A stretch of 13,503 nucleotides of DNA from Nocardioidaceae bacterium (GTDB lineage Bacteria > Actinomycetota > Actinomycetes > Propionibacteriales > Nocardioidaceae), in NCBI GenBank assembly GCA_013696365.1, contig JACCYS010000066.1, forward strand, positions 1 to 13,503. The letters are read 5' to 3'. Below the pieces are notes generated by a model that was not told the DNA's origin, searched no databases, and saw only the letters and a list, made by a program, of their open reading frames with translations. How positions within the stretch are numbered: position 1 is the stretch's first letter; the number at the start of each line of letters is the position of its first letter. Both the position numbers and the translations under genes were made by a program. This document shows, piece after piece, positions 13,194 through 13,503 of the stretch.

Positions 13194-13503
13194 AGACCCG
13201 ACTGAACAGGTCTGGGGCGATCCACGAATACATGGACACGATCTCGACGTTGCTGCCCGTCCTCGGAGCGTGGATCATCTGCCCGCCGCCGAGATACATC
13301 CCCATGTGATAGATCGAACTCGGCGAACCGTTGCTGCTCCAGAACACCAGGTCGCCCGGTTGCAGCGACCCTTGTGAGACCGGGGTCGTCGCGTCGTACT
13401 GCGCGACTGAGTAGTGCGGGAGGGTCCGCCCTGCAGTCGCCCAGGCGGCCATGGTGAGTCCGGAGCAGTCCCAGGAGTCCGGCCCGGCGCCGCCCCATAC
13501 GTA
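13192..13503 (-). CDS. NlpC/P60 family cell-wall hydrolase, 5' part beyond window edge
   Basis: The frame is open from the right edge to a TGA at 13192, giving the last 103 residues. They form most of an NlpC/P60 domain: YVWGGAGPDSWDCSGLT holds the catalytic Cys13 (numbered from the first visible residue), SLQPGDLVFW (46-55) is conserved, and SIYHMGMYLGGGQMIHAPRTG (63-83) holds the catalytic His66 and a likely third polar residue, His78. Such enzymes cleave peptidoglycan stem peptides outside the membrane. The visible domain ends at the C-terminus, as in RipA-like or secreted hydrolases whose N-terminal signal, coiled-coil or linker would be off the window; which type it is cannot be decided. 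An internal ATG at 13452 lies after the catalytic Cys and is not the start. Confidence 0.92.
   Translation of the reverse strand, partial: YVWGGAGPDSWDCSGLTMAAWATAGRTLPHYSVAQYDATTPVSQGSLQPGDLVFWSSNGSPSSIYHMGMYLGGGQMIHAPRTGSNVEIVSMYSWIAPDLFSRV

Noticed and set aside
1..13503. Defence system, prophage, insertion sequence, CRISPR array or biosynthetic cluster
   Set aside because: All substantial genes are accounted for by housekeeping families; no transposase, integrase, direct-repeat array or terminal inverted repeats were seen.

Overview
This window looks like a stretch of chromosome from a high-GC actinobacterium. The evidence is the strongly G/C-biased third codon positions, frequent GTG starts, a probable leaderless gene, actinobacterial families (DUF3180, the DUF2342 zinc metalloprotease) and a gene order, dacB / DUF2342 / tilS / hpt / ftsH / fol genes with ppa divergent from dacB, that resembles Streptomyces and its relatives. 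Genus cannot be fixed from the sequence. I see no mobile element, tRNA, rRNA, CRISPR array or defence cassette; most of the window is conserved housekeeping DNA.

Layout. Bases 1-1570 (minus) hold two membrane PH-domain (bPH2) proteins overlapping by 4 bp; the second runs off the left edge. Bases 1571-1836 are a divergent spacer with a long hairpin followed by TTTT, two G-runs and a -10 box placed for leaderless transcription of the next gene. Bases 1837-2982 (plus) encode a stand-alone NuoD paralog whose stop codon lies inside a 13-bp tandem repeat. It converges on a long minus-strand series: dacB, DUF2342 metalloprotease, tilS, hpt, a 201-bp spacer, then ftsH, folE, folP, folB, folK and DUF3180 (transcribed from 12607 down to 3031). 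On the right, ppa is divergent from dacB and converges on an NlpC/P60 cell-wall hydrolase cut by the window edge.

How the genes fit together. folE, folB, folK and folP supply four enzymes of the tetrahydrofolate pathway (GTP cyclohydrolase I, dihydroneopterin aldolase, HPPK, dihydropteroate synthase). folP-folB-folK overlap by 4 bp at each junction and are probably translationally coupled. hpt (purine salvage), tilS (tRNA-Ile2 lysidine modification) and ftsH (membrane AAA+ protease) form a trio also adjacent in Firmicutes. dacB and the NlpC/P60 protein act on peptidoglycan.

No new multi-gene system is evident. The observations most worth testing are the ftsH leader, where a strong Shine-Dalgarno sequence is separated from the ATG by a perfect hairpin; the 18-bp stem upstream of the nuoD-like gene, whose two imperfect pairs are G-U only in plus-strand RNA; the leaderless, isolated NuoD paralog with Trp at the expected quinone-site Tyr; and the tandem repeat that creates its stop codon.
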